DNA from: an uncultured Planctomycetaceae bacterium
Lineage (GTDB): Bacteria > Planctomycetota > Planctomycetia > Planctomycetales > Planctomycetaceae
Direction of reading: 5' to 3'
Assembly (NCBI GenBank): GCA_913031625.1
Contig: CAJWGB010000004.1
Coordinates: forward strand, 1 to 64,000
DNA: 64,000 nucleotides
Shown in pieces: positions 61,352 through 64,000 of this stretch. The notes beneath the pieces were generated by a model that saw nothing but the letters and a program-made list of their open reading frames with translations, was not told where the DNA came from and ran no database searches. Numbering within the stretch: position 1 is the stretch's first letter; each line of letters starts with the position of its first letter. The translations under genes were made by a program, and so were the position numbers.

Positions 61352-63865
61352 TTACCGGAACTGCTCAATTACAATCCAGTTCAATGTCGTGTTGCTCCCT
61401 CCCCTGGGTGTTCCAATCGTCACAGTGAGTCGACCATCAGTCACTTCAACTTCGGTTGTCGTTTCAAAGTAAGAACCGGCGGCAGTGTCCTGATTTTCAA
61501 GGACCGTCGCGCCTTCAATCGTCAGATTCTGACCAGGCTGAGGGTAGCCGGCATCACCCACACATGCGCATACGCGATACCGGCCATTTGGAACCGTGCA
61601 TTCCCAGACGTCCTGCTTCCGGGTAAACACAAAACCGTCCAGAAGTGATTCTGTCAGTCTTCTGAGACGCGTGTTCGCCCTGAGGTCGTTCTTCCAGCCG
61701 TATCCCGGTTCACGACTGAACTTTGCGCCAAAGTCTTTCTGAAACCCATCAACGGCTGCACCAGACTCAGATGTGAAGTCGAATGCCTGGATTGCGGCAT
61801 TGCCCTTTAATTCCACGTCAGGACGTCCATCTCGATGTTGCTCGAGTGTCCATGAAGCAGTTCCCGGAGTGAATGGCAGCGGGTCCTGCGTGTCCGGAAT
61901 TTCATCACCGTCTGCATCATTCCGCGTCTGCCTGTTTGGTGTGGGAATGGGCTGATCTTTGATGTGCCGCCAGACCATGTTGGCGATGTTCCTCCGCTTT
62001 TCAGTTCGCGTCACAAAGATGACAGGGGGGGCGTATCCAGCGTCTCGTACTTTGCTGGCCAGTTTCCCGATCCATTCCGACGTCGCTGGCTCGTCAGGCT
62101 CAAACTGCGTACGGGAGGCCTCCATGGGAAACAGTCGCCGCAGGGCGAGTTGTTGAATGGCAGCGAAGTCCTCGTCAGATGGTTCCACATCTGCGAACGG
62201 CCAGATTACCAATGGCGTCCCTTCTGACGGCTCCAGCAGTGCGGTGCGAATCTCGTTCAGACGATTCGGATGAAGGTAGAACTCAGCGGGGTCCTCATCG
62301 TGTCTCAGATTGACTGCTGCAACGGCACCGCACGCCTGGCCAGCGTGCATCGACTGATCGTGCAGTCGACAGGAGGAACTCACGATACTTGTATAACCGA
62401 GGTTCTTTTGTGCTCCGAGAAGTCCTTTCACCTCAGCGGGTACAAAGCTTCGAACAGGGAAGACACAGCGCCCGGTTCCTCCGCGGCCGAACCGGCGATT
62501 GTCTCGAAATGAGGCCTCCCACGGTCCGAAAGCGCCATCGTCTGTCGTCCAGTTTCGACGCGTGGGATGAAAATCGAGTTCAAACTGCCATGAAAAGACA
62601 GCGTCCGGAAACATTGCTGTGGCATAGCTGGATCGACTGCTGAACCCCAGCACATCCTGCTCACGAACAATGTATTGTGAAACCAGTCGCAGGCTCTCAC
62701 GAATATACGGTTTTGGGGGCAGCCGATCAGGTGTGCCGAACTCATTGCTGAGTGCCATTCGCCGGAATCGTGGGTACTTTGTCTGGAGGTAATACAGATA
62801 CTTTAAAGAGTGCCGACGGGCGTCCTGAAAGACAATCTCGCGTTGCTGTGCGGTCAGTGCGACGAAGTTCTTCTTTGATGCTCCAATCTCAGTAGCCTCA
62901 AGTCGGGCAGCCACGTCAGCCGGATAAACGTCCAGCGGATAATCGACAGGCGGCGAATTGATCAGCAGCACGTCATTCGATTTGAATGAATCAAAGCCGG
63001 AACCATGCACCAGTCGACGGGCCGTGGAAATAAACGCCTCGTCGATCCAGCCCCATTGCCCCGTAAAATATCGGGGGTCGTAGCCGGCAGGTTTTGGAAT
63101 CAATGCTTCTTCAGTCTGCTCCTCCACAATCATACACCATGTGATTGGATTCAGATCCCCGGAGAATTCGACTGATTCTGGCGCGCTCGGTTCATCAAAA
63201 TCCGACTTCGCGTCGACTCCGGCGTCCCATTCGGCTCCTGCCCCCTTGATCACGTCTCCCCAGTCGCTGGCATCGATCGTCATCCTCGCACGAACAGTCA
63301 ATCGATGCGGGCTGACGGAAGACTGAAATGTGACAGCTGTCACACGGCGGCCCATAAGTGTGACAGACTCGACGTGGTAGTTTGAGAATCGTCTCAGCTG
63401 GCGAGTGCGTTCGTATGGTGCGAGTAATTCCTGAAAGACCTGCTGCGAATGAACAGGACGACTTGTAGTGATGACTCTTGTGTTGCCGGGGCGTCTGACG
63501 CCACCAAACCTGGCTGCATTATTCTGTTCAATTCCTTCAATGACTTCCCGAAAGATGCCGGAACGAGGAATCGGGACAGTGCCGTCGTAACCATGCGCCC
63601 GGTTCTCGTCGATTGCCCCCAATGCTTCGGCAGAAAACTGTCCGCCCAGCCATTCGATATCGTTGACGAGCACAATTCGCTTCACACCCATTCTGGCAGC
63701 CTGCACGGCCGCCGCGCAACCGGATTCCGTTCCGCCAACGACCAGAAGGTCTGCATCAATGACTGTGGTTTCCATGCCTGCTGCGGCGTGCGTCGCCAAC
63801 AGGCTCGAGGTGCATGCCATGCACGCGAGAGTTTGAAAAAGAGGCGCAATTATTTTGGCGGTCAC
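61352..63865 (-). CDS. FAD-dependent oxidoreductase (xanthan-lyase/golvesin-associated type)
   Basis: DLLVVGGTESGCAAAVQAARMGVKRIVLVNDIEWLGGQFSAEALGAID; C-terminal GRYRVCACVGDAGYPQPGQNLTIEGATV beta-sandwich. Confidence 0.88.
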   Translation of the reverse strand: MTAKIIAPLFQTLACMACTSSLLATHAAAGMETTVIDADLLVVGGTESGCAAAVQAARMGVKRIVLVNDIEWLGGQFSAEALGAIDENRAHGYDGTVPIPRSGIFREVIEGIEQNNAARFGGVRRPGNTRVITTSRPVHSQQVFQELLAPYERTRQLRRFSNYHVESVTLMGRRVTAVTFQSSVSPHRLTVRARMTIDASDWGDVIKGAGAEWDAGVDAKSDFDEPSAPESVEFSGDLNPITWCMIVEEQTEEALIPKPAGYDPRYFTGQWGWIDEAFISTARRLVHGSGFDSFKSNDVLLINSPPVDYPLDVYPADVAARLEATEIGASKKNFVALTAQQREIVFQDARRHSLKYLYYLQTKYPRFRRMALSNEFGTPDRLPPKPYIRESLRLVSQYIVREQDVLGFSSRSSYATAMFPDAVFSWQFELDFHPTRRNWTTDDGAFGPWEASFRDNRRFGRGGTGRCVFPVRSFVPAEVKGLLGAQKNLGYTSIVSSSCRLHDQSMHAGQACGAVAAVNLRHDEDPAEFYLHPNRLNEIRTALLEPSEGTPLVIWPFADVEPSDEDFAAIQQLALRRLFPMEASRTQFEPDEPATSEWIGKLASKVRDAGYAPPVIFVTRTEKRRNIANMVWRHIKDQPIPTPNRQTRNDADGDEIPDTQDPLPFTPGTASWTLEQHRDGRPDVELKGNAAIQAFDFTSESGAAVDGFQKDFGAKFSREPGYGWKNDLRANTRLRRLTESLLDGFVFTRKQDVWECTVPNGRYRVCACVGDAGYPQPGQNLTIEGATVLENQDTAAGSYFETTTEVEVTDGRLTVTIGTPRGGSNTTLNWIVIEQFR

Positions 63866-64000
63866 TCCGGAGGCAGATCTTTGGTGATGGTGTCGCTTGT
63901 TTCGTCGACAGCAGTGTCCGCCCCAGCTTCAGCCGCTTTTCTCGCAGCTTCTTCGGATGCTTTCACATCCTTTGCCAGAATCACCTCGGGGAGCTTCTCT
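63862..64000 (-). CDS. C-terminal end of an unidentified protein (truncated by window edge)
   Basis: Minus strand reads ...EKLPEVILAKDVKASEEAARKAAEAGADTAVDETSDTITKDLPPE*, with GTGA overlap with the GTG start of the following FAD oxidoreductase. Confidence 0.55.
   Translation of the reverse strand, partial: EKLPEVILAKDVKASEEAARKAAEAGADTAVDETSDTITKDLPPE

Overview
The window looks like ordinary chromosome from a planctomycete. The lineage is inferred from DUF1559 prepilin-like, DUF1501 and PSD1/DUF1549/DUF1553 family proteins, not from a marker-gene search. It holds about 48 supportable protein-coding genes on both strands. I recognised no tRNA, rRNA, CRISPR array, prophage or IS element. Main blocks: (i) the end of a sugar ABC transporter locus (rbsA/rbsB-like); (ii) ffh-rpsP-trmD-rplS with no rimM; (iii) DEAD-box helicase plus MMPL/RND protein; (iv) a tight bpt-solA-like-cmoB run; (v) ahcY, a tyrosine recombinase, an SDR and an orphan histidine kinase; (vi) a putative ABC-2 ATPase without an adjacent permease; (vii) a 28.6-37.7 kb cell-surface glycan block (glgA, methyltransferases, GT2, membrane glycosyltransferase, ugd, epimerase); (viii) P450, AsmA/TamB-like giant protein, YbjQ-YbjQ-PrsW trio, acyltransferase, secretin; (ix) PhoD-like phosphatase, trpF, aminotransferase, DUF1559; (x) a DUF1501 / esterase / PSD1 / FAD-oxidoreductase catabolic-type block. 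The most notable direct observations are three apparently broken reading frames between 28.4 and 33.4 kb: two single-base frameshifts (about 28417 and 33331) and one in-frame TGA (32664). In each case joining the pieces restores a protein that looks like a normal family member. I did not find convincing evidence of a wholly new system. The YbjQ-YbjQ-PrsW cluster and the disrupted genes are the best leads.
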